A stretch of DNA of 64,000 nt, taken from the NCBI GenBank assembly GCA_022539475.1, contig VCMS01000261.1, positions 26,514 through 90,513 of the forward strand, written 5' to 3'. The notes beneath the pieces were generated by a model, which ran no database searches, had not been told where the DNA came from, and saw only the letters and a list, made by a program, of their open reading frames with translations. Within the stretch, counting starts at the first letter, position 1; each line of letters opens with the position of its first letter. The DNA is from Gracilaria domingensis. Its lineage: Eukaryota; Rhodophyta; Florideophyceae; Gracilariales; Gracilariaceae. The position numbers were made by a program, and so were the translations under genes. This document shows, one piece after another, positions 32,137-42,062 of this stretch.

Positions 32137-34785
32137 ATGGACGACGGCGGCGGCGCCCCGCCGCACAGCGCGCGTCGCCAGCGGCGCGCGGCCGAGCGTC
32201 GCCAGCGCGTCGCCAAGTCGCTGCGCCGGCTGTACTCGCATCCGTTCGTGGACCCGCGCCTACCGCACGGACCGCACGGGCGGCTCGAATCCACGTCGCC
32301 CGCGGGCGGCGCCGACGGCGCCGACGGCGCCGCCGCCCCCGACAAGGCGTACATCACGTGGGCCGTGTTCAACAACCTGGTGTCGGAGCAGCTTGGCGTT
32401 CGTCCGCAGCGCGCCGCCGAGCATCGCGCGCCGCCCGATGCCTTCCAGCGCTACCTGCGCACGGCGCGCGCGGTGGCCGTCAAGCCTTCGCTGACGGAGC
32501 GCTCGTTTGTGACGCGGCTGGCGTCTGGGTATGATACCGCTTTGCTTGCCGATAGCCAGAAGCTCAAGCTGGTGGCCACCGACCCGCTGCAGCTGCCGCG
32601 CGACTTGCATGGCGCCCACCTCGTGCACCAGCGCCTGCAGCGCCTCAACGCACGCCGACGCGCCGACGCGGCGCAGGCTGCGGCCGCGGCGGCGGCCGCG
32701 GCAAAGGAGGTAGACAAATTGAGGCACGCCAGTGGCAGTGCTGCCACCCAGCCGGACACGGCCAGTCCGTCGCAATTGTCGCCTGTCAACGCTACGGATT
32801 CGCCGCGGCAAACCGATGCGCGCCAACACCGTGTCACTCGTTCCGCCGCGAAGAAACTTGCCGCCGCGCGGACTGCGTCGCAGTGCTGCTTCTGTCCTGA
32901 TCTTGCTGCGTTTGGTGGCAAGGAGTTGGCGAGCGAACTGATAGGCCCGTTTGTAGATAGAAGGGGTCATGCGCGTCTCTTTGTGCATTTTGAATGTGCA
33001 TGTTGGGCTCCTCAAGTGTATGCCGATGCGGCGTCAGGTCAGCTTCGAAGAGTTTACGACGAGCATTGCCGTGGTAGGCAGCTCAAGTGCGCGCATTGCG
33101 GCGATAGAGGTGCTACAATTGGCTGCTATGTGCAACGCTGCAAGAGAGTTTATCATTTGCGATGTCTGCGTATCAGCGGAGCATATACCGTGGAACGTTT
33201 CTTTGCAGCTTTTTGTTTGAAGCATGCACAGCTTGGAAAGGAGCAGACTTATGTTACTCTAATGGAGGCGGGTACTATAGCTGATGTTGCTGCAGCACAG
33301 AGAAGAGATGACACTACGTTTGGCCTGGATGCCCCGCATTCGCGCTTCACAATGCTCCGACGGAGAGAAACCGAAGTGGTTTTCTCACGCAAATGGAGGA
33401 TCTGCTCGCATCCTGCTGTGTATGATAGTACAAAGGTTTTGTTTTCGCACAAACGGAGAAGGATTGTCAGCAGGCGAGACAAGCTCTTCCTTTCGGACCG
33501 AGTGAAGGCGTTGCGAGCATCTGCTGTAGATGTTGCATCCGGACGGTTAACGTACTTGGCGGTGTTAGGGGAGGACGCTCTGAAGGACGATGCGGCTGCC
33601 TTTAAAGTACGCGCTGCACTGGCTGCTCGGGATGTCTCTAGCCTGCTATTGCTTCGAAATCTGCGTCATGCTCCGGAATGGAAGAAGGAGGATATTCGTA
33701 TCGTTAAAAAGCTCGTACCACCCGTAGACAGAAATCAAAATCCTGTTGCCGCTGGCAAGGCCGGGGAATCCGAATCGAAGACAAACAGCGATGGGAATGG
33801 GCGTCCTTCTCGACCTAAGAGGACTCTTCACGGAGACACTGGAGAGAAAGACTCAGAAAAGGACATGGAGAGATCTCTAAAGCGACCTAGAACAACCTCC
33901 TTGAAGGGCTCTGAAGAAGACCGCTCTGCTGAAGTAGATGTGATTCAGACGATTCCTTTACAATCTGCCAGACTACCTCCAATCAAAAGAAAAGAAAAGA
34001 GCAAGGAACAAGATGAGGCTCCTGAAAAACCGACTTCTTCGCCGAGTCAGGAAGAGGTGCCCATTCAAGAAACAACTAAAGAAGGTATCGAACATGTTAC
34101 AAAACGGTCTACAGCAGATATCATTCGAGACACAAACGCTGTGTCTCAACAAGAGGTGGAGGCTAAGGTCTCCAGCTCATGGCAAAGGCACCCTAGAAGG
34201 AACCCAGGAAGTAAGCCAAAGTCGGCATGGGAAATATTTCTAGAGCGCCAGCTTCCAAAAGAGCGGATGTTAAGACCACAGGACTCTATGGAGGATTCCA
34301 TGAGAAGCATGGCACGTCTTTGGAGTCTCATGTCCCCCACAGAACGAGAAGAGTACGAGCACATAGCTCGAAAAGAGGCTTTCACAATGAGAGAAAGCGA
34401 GGGTGTTCAGGGCCAAGATAATAGCCGGCAACGAAAGTCCATTGCGAACATCAAAGGGAGATACGCATCGCCCTCCCATTCGCCGAATGTGACGAAGGCA
34501 GGCTTGTTTGTCAAAAGTAACGTCTCTACCCAGAACCCGAATAATTCGAGCATCAGCTCCGTACCGTATGGGAATGCTTCCGGTAAACAGAAATCGAAGT
34601 CTCTTCCACCAATCCGTCGGCATTCAATTGTTAGAACGGATCCAAGCCACGCCATGGACTGGGATGAGCTTTTCCCTACAAGCTTGCGTGGAATTCTTCC
34701 GGGCAAGGATGTCGACAGTTCAGACGGTTCTCGACTAGTTTCAAGAGTTAGACCTCCCCCAGGCCATGGAAAGTCTGTGACTTGA
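32137..34785 (+). CDS. Extended-PHD finger and HMG-box chromatin protein
   Basis: 882 residues from ATG 32137 (MDDGGGAPP). An upstream in-frame ATG at 32029 would add 36 Arg/Ala-rich residues encoded by the CG-rich leader, which I judge less likely. Residues about 249-364 form an extended PHD (ePHD): CCFCPD, then HFECACWAP, then CAHCGDRGATIGC, then CKRVYHLRC, then FCLKH. This is the C2HC pre-PHD plus PHD arrangement seen in PHF- and MLL-family proteins that bind nucleosomes or nucleic acid. Residues about 690-755 form an HMG box (KSAWEIFLERQLPKERM ... MARLWSLMSPTEREEYE), which bends or binds DNA. The rest is basic, disordered, Lys/Glu/Ser-rich sequence. A nuclear chromatin role is inferred from the pair of domains. 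The ePHD plus HMG combination matches no named protein I know. The gene ends 98 bp from the convergent UPF2 gene. Confidence 0.8.
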   Translation: MDDGGGAPPHSARRQRRAAERRQRVAKSLRRLYSHPFVDPRLPHGPHGRLESTSPAGGADGADGAAAPDKAYITWAVFNNLVSEQLGVRPQRAAEHRAPPDAFQRYLRTARAVAVKPSLTERSFVTRLASGYDTALLADSQKLKLVATDPLQLPRDLHGAHLVHQRLQRLNARRRADAAQAAAAAAAAAKEVDKLRHASGSAATQPDTASPSQLSPVNATDSPRQTDARQHRVTRSAAKKLAAARTASQCCFCPDLAAFGGKELASELIGPFVDRRGHARLFVHFECACWAPQVYADAASGQLRRVYDEHCRGRQLKCAHCGDRGATIGCYVQRCKRVYHLRCLRISGAYTVERFFAAFCLKHAQLGKEQTYVTLMEAGTIADVAAAQRRDDTTFGLDAPHSRFTMLRRRETEVVFSRKWRICSHPAVYDSTKVLFSHKRRRIVSRRDKLFLSDRVKALRASAVDVASGRLTYLAVLGEDALKDDAAAFKVRAALAARDVSSLLLLRNLRHAPEWKKEDIRIVKKLVPPVDRNQNPVAAGKAGESESKTNSDGNGRPSRPKRTLHGDTGEKDSEKDMERSLKRPRTTSLKGSEEDRSAEVDVIQTIPLQSARLPPIKRKEKSKEQDEAPEKPTSSPSQEEVPIQETTKEGIEHVTKRSTADIIRDTNAVSQQEVEAKVSSSWQRHPRRNPGSKPKSAWEIFLERQLPKERMLRPQDSMEDSMRSMARLWSLMSPTEREEYEHIARKEAFTMRESEGVQGQDNSRQRKSIANIKGRYASPSHSPNVTKAGLFVKSNVSTQNPNNSSISSVPYGNASGKQKSKSLPPIRRHSIVRTDPSHAMDWDELFPTSLRGILPGKDVDSSDGSRLVSRVRPPPGHGKSVT

Positions 34786-34883
34786 AAAGTGGAATCCAAG
34801 ACATTGTATGTCTATTGTAGCCACAACCTCGCTTAACTTCGTAAAAATGCAATTTTGAGTTTCCTCGTGTAGAAGCATGCTTA

Positions 34884-37800
34884 TTACCGACGCGGTCGTG
34901 TTCTGAAAAGGGTTGAAAGGAGCTCACGTTCATCATCAACTCTCTGTTGGCGTATACTCTTCTCCTTATCACGAACATCTTGTTGGAAACGAAGAGGTAC
35001 CTCATCGTCCAAGTCATCACTGTCGTCATTGAGCACTGTTGTGCTGCCTAGGACTAACCTCTTGGTTTCCGCCGATCTAGCGGCGTCAGCCGTTTCACTT
35101 TCCTTTGCAGCTACGGCAAGGGAACTGGACGCAGGAACTTTGAGACCATGCAGTTGACTTTTTCCACCTTTCCTAACGAGCATTTTGAATTCAACAGACT
35201 TCTTCTGCTGGCTACGTCCGTGCTTACTTTTGGTTGTCCCTTCATCATCGTCGTCGGAAGTAAATTCTTGATTTCCAGAGTTGGCTGCCTCTGCGGCAGC
35301 AGCGGCGGCAGCTGCCTTCTCTTCCTCCATCTTTTGAGTCATTAACGCCATCGGGATAGCCATACGGTCAAACTTCGTAATCCTGGAGGTCGAGGTACGA
35401 GCACTTTGAACAGCGGCAGCAGTAAATGCCGCTAGTTCCTTTGCAAAGGCATCCTCTTCCTCTGTTCGGGGTCGCTGGCGTCGGAACGATATGTCTTCAT
35501 CATCCGACTCCTCAGAATCGTTTCCTTCATCCTCACCAGAGTCGTCTTCAAGACTTTCCGCATACTCTTCGGATTCAGGAGTCTCGTCACCTTCATATTC
35601 TTCATCGTAATAGCCTTCTTCAGCATTCATCTCTTGAGAAAGCATGTCATCAGAAACCGATTCAGCCCCGTTAAAATCGTCTCCAATACTCCCGTTCTGC
35701 GTGTGCTCCGCCTCTGACTCCCTCTTCCTACTGTTGGTAGTAACGAAACCGTCTCTAACATTGCCTCGGATTCCGCTACCCGGAGCAGGACTTGACAATG
35801 ATGTTGATAAGCTTCTTGATCCACGGCTGCTCCCATTCATCTCAGGCCGGCGTTCTTGTTTTCCTTCAATGCGCCTTGAAGGAATCGCAACAAGAGCTAG
35901 ATCGGCGGGAGATCGCTCTAAGAACATAACAGCTCTAGTTGCCTCTTCCAGGTTCTTACTTCTCTTTAGCATTCGTCCATATCCCTTCTCAACCATCTTG
36001 TTAGAACTATGATATCCTTTTCTATCGTTTGCAGAAGTTTGGTGAACTCGAACTTCCTTTCCGATTCTCTTTGGCTTATGCATCAAACTTTCAAACAAAT
36101 CCCCAACAACATGGTTAATGTGCAGTGGCAAAGAATCCCCCTGTCCCGCTTGGTATGTCTTGCAAAACATGTATCGTTCCATGAACAGCCAAAACACTTC
36201 AAGTTTTCGACGATTAGCCACTGCTAGAACACGTCCACAAGATTCCAACAAAGAACATGCGAGACGAATTCTGAAAAAGTCCCCAGGTGGATCTGGTGCG
36301 TTCGTGAATGTGCCATTCTTCGTCATGCTGTTCTCGTTGCTAATCTGGGCGGGAGCTACATGTATTTCATTTGAACCTGTTCTTCCTTTCCGTTGGTTCA
36401 CATCACCATTCTCGTGGCCAAGTGTGATAAACAGGTAGAGAACATTATAAATGACTTTTTCGTCTACGATCCCGCAAGAGTGTAGTTCACCAAGTAAATG
36501 AACCTCAGCAAGTCGTCTTTGGCTCTCTCGACCATCGTTCTTCTCCATTCCTGCTCTGATAGACTCCAATAACGAATCGATGACAGATATCACCATACCA
36601 GGCTTATCTTTTTGAAGACTCCCAATTAACGCAGCAACGAAGGGAATGGTCGAGAATCTTGCGCGAGAAATCTTTACGAACTTTCTTGCCACATAGGATT
36701 CAAGTTCATCGTTCCATGGTAACTTCATGAGTTGAGATTGTGTCCAACCGATGTTTGTTGAGTCTAAGCGAGAGTAGATCAAATGACGGATGTATTCGTG
36801 AAGAGGGGGCCGGGATTTCTTCTTGTGCGCCTTACTTCCTGGGGACAGGCGAACTGCGAAGAATGCAGTCTCAATCAAAGTGTTGTGCCTTGCTTCCAAG
36901 TTCTTTACCGATTTCAAGCGCCACAAGGTTTCAAGAATGTTGGCCATCCGAATGTGAGTCGTTGGAGAGAGGTACACGTACCTCCCACAAGTTTCAAGAA
37001 GATGGCACGCAAGATCTACTCGATGACCAGTCAGATCCCTCATACAAAGCGCCAGAAGTTCAAACATAACAGAGGATGATATCAAGCCAAACTTTACGTA
37101 TTCTCCGACATAAGTTGCGCTTTTGGTGCATGTAGAAAGGATCTTTTCGTCCGCATCTGGTTTGCTCACGAGAAAGCGAAACTCTTCTTCAAGGCCAGTA
37201 GCAATTGTGGAAATCATATCTGGATATATAGCTTGCAATGTTGCTGCTATGCGGCTGTAGGCTGGAAGAACGTTGAGTTTCTGGGCAGACACTGACAGCA
37301 AAGCTTTCCCCAGACGTTTCGTGAGATTTCTAACGCCATCCGTCGAATGTATGAATTGGCGAACGAAGTTGTCCGCGTCTTCCTTCGTTTCCGTTGTTGA
37401 CAATCGGCTGAATAATCTGTCTATAGACAAATGCTTTTCGGAGCCTTTTCGTCGGCCATCGTTAGTACTTCTGCCATTCGAATTGACCTTAACATCAGGT
37501 GAGTCTCCTTTATTGGAAGACAAAAAAGATTTCTGGACCCCGACATGTTCGCTTGATTGAACTTCTACATTCTTTTCCGTTTGGGAGCTCTCTCTTTGGA
37601 GAGGCTCTCTTGCTTTCGCAAGAATGTCCTTCGCAGATACAAGTTCTGTGTAGAAGATCCGTTGCTGATCCCCTTCAAACGGGTGATCGGCGTGCATCAT
37701 CATATCCACATCTTGAGCACTTTGTCGACTTCTTCCAAAAGAGTTGAATGGATTCGCGACAATAACATGGGAACTATCCTGACCAACACTTGCTTCCACA

Positions 37801-39194
37801 GGACTTCCCATCCCTTGCCCTTCACTCCCAGGGACATCGATGGCTGGTTTTCCCAGGCTTTCAGCCAGCACATTGGCTGAGGTCGTAATCTTTTCACTTA
37901 CGTGCTTAGCCGTTTCAAACGCATTGCTTCGGGATTCATCAGGACTACCACGCATTTGGACAGACCTATTAAGAGCAAGCTTGGCTTTGTTCAGGGTGTT
38001 CGCCGCGTCTTTCACAATTCTTTCTACATCGGATATGTAGAAAGACTCCAGAGCGCCCAAGATATTGCTCTTCGCACTTTCAGGCAAGAGGTTAGTCTCC
38101 CATGCAGTGAAGTCAAGGGAGTCCGCAGCATTTGGATCTGTAGGAACTTTTGGCAATGTAAGGGGCAGTGGTAGCAATGTACGATTCGCGCAACGGACAA
38201 ATGTCGCGAGAATAGCGAGGGATTGTACGGCGTTTTCCATGGACTCCTTTGACGCTTTCATTAACTGCTTCAAAACGGACGTCACAGGGTTGATATCAGA
38301 AATCATTCCCACGACAAACATCTCAACCATCAAACGCATTGACGCTTTTCGAGAAGCCAGTTCTCGAGCAGCACCGTTTCCAGTACTACCTACAATAACA
38401 TTCGCCAACGACGCTATAAGCTGGGATGTAAAGTCTTCGTACCGGCGATGCATCTCGCCGCATAACTTGATTACATTTTCGATATCGCTTGATCGCAACT
38501 TGCTCTCTGTTATGGCGGCTACTACCTCTGAAATATAACGTGAGAGATTGAGTGTTTGTGCTTCATTACAGAGCGTTGACGCTGAATCGGCAGTAATACC
38601 GGAAAATCGAATCTTGCGCAAGAAGCCCGTACATTTCTTCAATGATGAATCGAGTTGTCTAAGCTCTGAATCCGATGGCCTCTCCTTCTTCATAGAATCG
38701 CCTTGTACCGATTCATTGTACAACAAATTACGGTCCCGTTCGGCGCTACGCTTCGCATTCTGAGCTTCGAGAAGTGCTCGACGCTCCGCTTCCTCGCGCT
38801 CCTTTTCTCTGTTCTTCCGTTCCTTTTCCTCTTCAATAGCTTTTTGTTCCATGGCCTTGTCAGGGCTAGTTTGGGGCCCTGACTCGGCAACTGGAACCGG
38901 AACTTTGCCAGCTTTAGCTGTTGCATCATGTTTGTCTCGGTTAGCTCCCGGCGGAAGTGGTGCATTATTTGATTGAGAACGTTTTCCCTTTTCATTCCCA
39001 GATTGATTTTGTGATTGGGTGGCCGCATTTTCACGTCTGGCATTTCTATACGGCTTGGGTTGATACGATTGGGATTTGCGTGTTTGGCGTTGGGACTGAG
39101 AACTCTGATCAGCATCGTTTCGGTTATTCGGCGGGGGCCCTCTTCTTCGACGACGGCGGCCCCTTCCACCTTCGTCTCGTTGAGGAGAGTTCAT
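34884..39194 (-). CDS. UPF2: UPF2/NMD2, nonsense-mediated decay regulator
   Basis: 1,436 residues, a single open frame from ATG 39194. An Arg/Asn/Gln-rich N-terminus and an Glu/Lys-rich coiled stretch precede three MIF4G-type helical repeats at roughly 175-345, 570-760 and 790-1040. They include LRQLDSSLKKCTGFLRKI, then LACHLLETCGRYVYLSP, then RIRLACSLLESCGRVL, all characteristic of UPF2. An acidic stretch (EEGYYDEEYEGDE type) and the C-terminal UPF1-binding segment follow (FAKELAAFTAAAVQSAR, then VEFKMLVRKGGK). UPF2 bridges UPF1 and UPF3 on the exon-junction complex and starts decay of mRNAs with premature stops. In an intron-poor genome EJC-independent decay is the likelier context. Human UPF2 is 1,272 residues, so this one is somewhat longer, mainly in disordered parts. 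It is divergent from bystin, which starts 592 bp away. Confidence 0.93.
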   Translation of the reverse strand: MNSPQRDEGGRGRRRRRRGPPPNNRNDADQSSQSQRQTRKSQSYQPKPYRNARRENAATQSQNQSGNEKGKRSQSNNAPLPPGANRDKHDATAKAGKVPVPVAESGPQTSPDKAMEQKAIEEEKERKNREKEREEAERRALLEAQNAKRSAERDRNLLYNESVQGDSMKKERPSDSELRQLDSSLKKCTGFLRKIRFSGITADSASTLCNEAQTLNLSRYISEVVAAITESKLRSSDIENVIKLCGEMHRRYEDFTSQLIASLANVIVGSTGNGAARELASRKASMRLMVEMFVVGMISDINPVTSVLKQLMKASKESMENAVQSLAILATFVRCANRTLLPLPLTLPKVPTDPNAADSLDFTAWETNLLPESAKSNILGALESFYISDVERIVKDAANTLNKAKLALNRSVQMRGSPDESRSNAFETAKHVSEKITTSANVLAESLGKPAIDVPGSEGQGMGSPVEASVGQDSSHVIVANPFNSFGRSRQSAQDVDMMMHADHPFEGDQQRIFYTELVSAKDILAKAREPLQRESSQTEKNVEVQSSEHVGVQKSFLSSNKGDSPDVKVNSNGRSTNDGRRKGSEKHLSIDRLFSRLSTTETKEDADNFVRQFIHSTDGVRNLTKRLGKALLSVSAQKLNVLPAYSRIAATLQAIYPDMISTIATGLEEEFRFLVSKPDADEKILSTCTKSATYVGEYVKFGLISSSVMFELLALCMRDLTGHRVDLACHLLETCGRYVYLSPTTHIRMANILETLWRLKSVKNLEARHNTLIETAFFAVRLSPGSKAHKKKSRPPLHEYIRHLIYSRLDSTNIGWTQSQLMKLPWNDELESYVARKFVKISRARFSTIPFVAALIGSLQKDKPGMVISVIDSLLESIRAGMEKNDGRESQRRLAEVHLLGELHSCGIVDEKVIYNVLYLFITLGHENGDVNQRKGRTGSNEIHVAPAQISNENSMTKNGTFTNAPDPPGDFFRIRLACSLLESCGRVLAVANRRKLEVFWLFMERYMFCKTYQAGQGDSLPLHINHVVGDLFESLMHKPKRIGKEVRVHQTSANDRKGYHSSNKMVEKGYGRMLKRSKNLEEATRAVMFLERSPADLALVAIPSRRIEGKQERRPEMNGSSRGSRSLSTSLSSPAPGSGIRGNVRDGFVTTNSRKRESEAEHTQNGSIGDDFNGAESVSDDMLSQEMNAEEGYYDEEYEGDETPESEEYAESLEDDSGEDEGNDSEESDDEDISFRRQRPRTEEEDAFAKELAAFTAAAVQSARTSTSRITKFDRMAIPMALMTQKMEEEKAAAAAAAAEAANSGNQEFTSDDDDEGTTKSKHGRSQQKKSVEFKMLVRKGGKSQLHGLKVPASSSLAVAAKESETADAARSAETKRLVLGSTTVLNDDSDDLDDEVPLRFQQDVRDKEKSIRQQRVDDERELLSTLFRTRPRR

Positions 39195-39786
39195 AACAGT
39201 GGAGTCGCCTGTTCATCAACGCAAAGACGAAATAAGAAGCGCACGTGCGCCTCCGTAGACGCCAGAATTGCCACCAAAGACAAGAACGCGGTGCGGGACG
39301 GAACGCAATAGCACGGTGGAGATGCGGGCTGGGGGGAGATGGACGGGAGGAGGGTGGGGCAGATGGAGCAACAGAAGGGTCCGCGCGTTGGGCAGGAAGC
39401 GCGTCGATGATGTTCCGCTTGAGAATGGGCCGGTGTAAAGTCGCTGCGCGAACTGAACTTCATATTTTGCTGCTTTTCAGATCCGCGACGGTTGCTGACG
39501 CACTGCGATCGCGCTCGAGAGCGGCTGACGCGTCGCAGCCGCAGTGTCAGTGCCACTGACGACATACACCGATTCGGTACGGCTTTGTGTACGTGTACGT
39601 GTAACCTCCCGCACGGCACTGAAAGCCGCTATCGGACTGTAAGGCGTACGTGCGACGTTGCATGCATTCCGCATCGGTGGGCGCGCCGCCGTCGACTCGC
39701 CGCAATACATGCTCAACACCTGGCCTTCTCGGCGACGGGCATCGCGACTCTGGGTGCTCTGCAACGGCAGGCGTGCACGATTCAAC

Positions 39787-41481
39787 ATGGGTAAGAAGAG
39801 AGCCAGGCCCATCTCTAGCTTCCACAAGGTGGACGGACCGAGGGAGAACGCGCCGCTTCATTCGCAGAGTTTTGTCGACGAAGTTCGCGAAGCCAGAGAT
39901 GTCGAATTTGCTTCCGAGAAACGACAAACAGAGCGCTCGAAGAGAAGGAAGATGATGGCTGAGAAAGAGCTCTCTGAGATCAAGCGAAAGTCTAAGGCGC
40001 TAGAGAAAGCTGCCAAATCCAGTACTGGTGCCGCTGCGAAGCGAATCGATGCCAGACGAGCGGGTCTTGAAATGTGGAAGCAAGCTGCTTTGAGAAGAAA
40101 CAAGGCCAAATCTGGACGAGATGCGGCCGAAAAGGATATTGACGCGCTCAATCATCAAGAAGCAACGCCAGATAAGCTTCCCTCCGATGCAAAAGCTTCT
40201 GCCAGGATTCTGAAGGAAGCGAAGTTACAACGTCAGGAAATCCGACGAGAGAATCTTACCAACGTTGCACATGAAGCCGCAAAGAAGAATGCTGTCTTGG
40301 AGGTTCAACTGCGAGGCGTGGGTGAGAAGGATGACGAACATGGGGACGCTTTCCAGGAAAGTGATTCGGAAGGGGAAGACGATAGAAAAAGCTATGTTGG
40401 CACGGAAGTTGGCTTCGATGATGTGGAGGCAGATGAACAAGAATTGGAGTTTCTGGACGCAAGTAAGATCACCGAAGATGAAGAACTGGCTCTTCAGTAC
40501 TTCACCGGTATGTCAGATCAGAAGGGTGCATCGTCGGATCAAGAACTAAAATCTGAACCAACCGGTCCGCGCCTGATGCTTGCTGATATAATTCTGGCCA
40601 AGATCAGGGAGAAAGAAGAGGCAGAGGCACACGCTGCCGAAGTCGCTGCCAATCCGGAAAAGGCGGAGAGGGATAGAAAGATTGCAGAGGTGTATGGTTT
40701 AGTTGGGAACATTATGTCCAAGTACAGAAGTGGAAAGGTTCCCAAGGCATTCAAAGTTATATCCAGCCAACCTAACTGGGAGGAACTAATGTACCTCACC
40801 AGGCCGGACGAATGGTCGCCGGCGGCCGTGTTTGTCGCTACACGGGTTTTGGCATCCAATCTACCCGCAAAGGAAGTGATCCGATTCTATCGAGATGTCT
40901 TATTGCCAAGATGCATGGAAGATATCAGCGAACACAAGAAGCTCAACTATCACCTATATCGTGCGCTTGAAAAGGCAGTGTACAAGCCAGGAGCGTTTTG
41001 TAAGGGGATCCTGTTTCCGGTTTGTGAGGATCGCAGTTGCTCTCTAAGGCAAGCTACAATAATCGGCTCAATTGTGAGGAAAGTGTCAATTCCTATGTTG
41101 CATTCAGCGGCAACGATGTTATACTTGTCGCAGTTGCCGTACAGCCCTCAAGTATCTCTGATCATGATGGCGTTGCTGGAGAAGAAGTATGCTTTACCAT
41201 ACAGGGTTCTTGACTCCATTGTGGATAGCTTCCTGAAGATGAAAAAGGACACACGCACTTTCCCAGTCTTGTGGCACAAAGCACTTTTGTCGTTTGCCCA
41301 AACTTACAAAATGGAGCTAACCATGGAACAGAAAGAGAATTTGAAGTTGTTGATGAGAATTCACACGCATTATGCTATCACTCCGGAAATTCGACGGGAG
41401 TTGTTTTCTTCGAGAAATCGCGGGGATGTTATGGATCCCGACGCCAACACGATTGCAAAAAAGATAGCGTTGGCAGTGTAG
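39787..41481 (+). CDS. BYSL: Bystin (Enp1), 40S ribosome assembly factor
   Basis: 564 residues from ATG 39787 (MGKKRARP), preferred over an in-frame extension to 39658 because bystins start with this basic motif. The N-terminal half is charged and helical, with an acidic patch. From about residue 245 the conserved bystin domain begins (LMLADIILAKIREKE). It continues through the family blocks MSKYRSGKVPKAFKVI, then NWEELMYLTRPDEWSP, then RLYHALEKAVYKPGAFCKG-like (here LYRALEKAVYKPGAFCKG), then LPYSPQVSLIMMALLEKKYA. Bystin/Enp1 joins pre-40S particles in the nucleolus and is needed for 18S rRNA processing and export. The gene is intact and single-exon. It shares a promoter region with UPF2 and faces STE24 tail to tail. 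Confidence 0.95.
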   Translation: MGKKRARPISSFHKVDGPRENAPLHSQSFVDEVREARDVEFASEKRQTERSKRRKMMAEKELSEIKRKSKALEKAAKSSTGAAAKRIDARRAGLEMWKQAALRRNKAKSGRDAAEKDIDALNHQEATPDKLPSDAKASARILKEAKLQRQEIRRENLTNVAHEAAKKNAVLEVQLRGVGEKDDEHGDAFQESDSEGEDDRKSYVGTEVGFDDVEADEQELEFLDASKITEDEELALQYFTGMSDQKGASSDQELKSEPTGPRLMLADIILAKIREKEEAEAHAAEVAANPEKAERDRKIAEVYGLVGNIMSKYRSGKVPKAFKVISSQPNWEELMYLTRPDEWSPAAVFVATRVLASNLPAKEVIRFYRDVLLPRCMEDISEHKKLNYHLYRALEKAVYKPGAFCKGILFPVCEDRSCSLRQATIIGSIVRKVSIPMLHSAATMLYLSQLPYSPQVSLIMMALLEKKYALPYRVLDSIVDSFLKMKKDTRTFPVLWHKALLSFAQTYKMELTMEQKENLKLLMRIHTHYAITPEIRRELFSSRNRGDVMDPDANTIAKKIALAV

Positions 41482-42062
41482 TTTAGGGACATTAGTGGTA
41501 CAGGGTCGAACGTAGATATATCCAGCTAACTAGGGGCAGCGAATGACATTGTACAGCACCTAGAACACTTTCGTCACAAACCCTCAATCACTGTTTCTCT
41601 GTGGTTGATTGTTGAAGACTATTACATGCGCGAGTAAATGAAGCGTTGGTATCAAGCAACAATTCCCGGGCTACTGAAGAGATTGCTCCAATGTGTTCAC
41701 AGGTTGATCCATCTTCCGATCTGGCCAATCATCCCAGAGCTGCATATCGATTGGGCCCAGTGGACTGCAAAAAGCTGATTCTAAGGTATCCACTTGGGCC
41801 GCAAGAGTACGGCAGAAGGCAAAAACATGGTCTGGCATAGATAGAGCGATATTCTAAAAGCCATGAGTAGTACAAAGTTCATGGCCACATGATGCATAGC
41901 ACTAATTCTACAATCATGTGTGATGACAACCATTCTTTATGTTACGACACCACCGAAGGCTGGCACACGGAAGCTTGGTGGCAATGTGAAACACGAAAGA
42001 CAGAGTTAATTTGCGGTTCAGTTGCGCGTGACACGAAGCAGAGCCTGCTGAAATGCGGAAGT

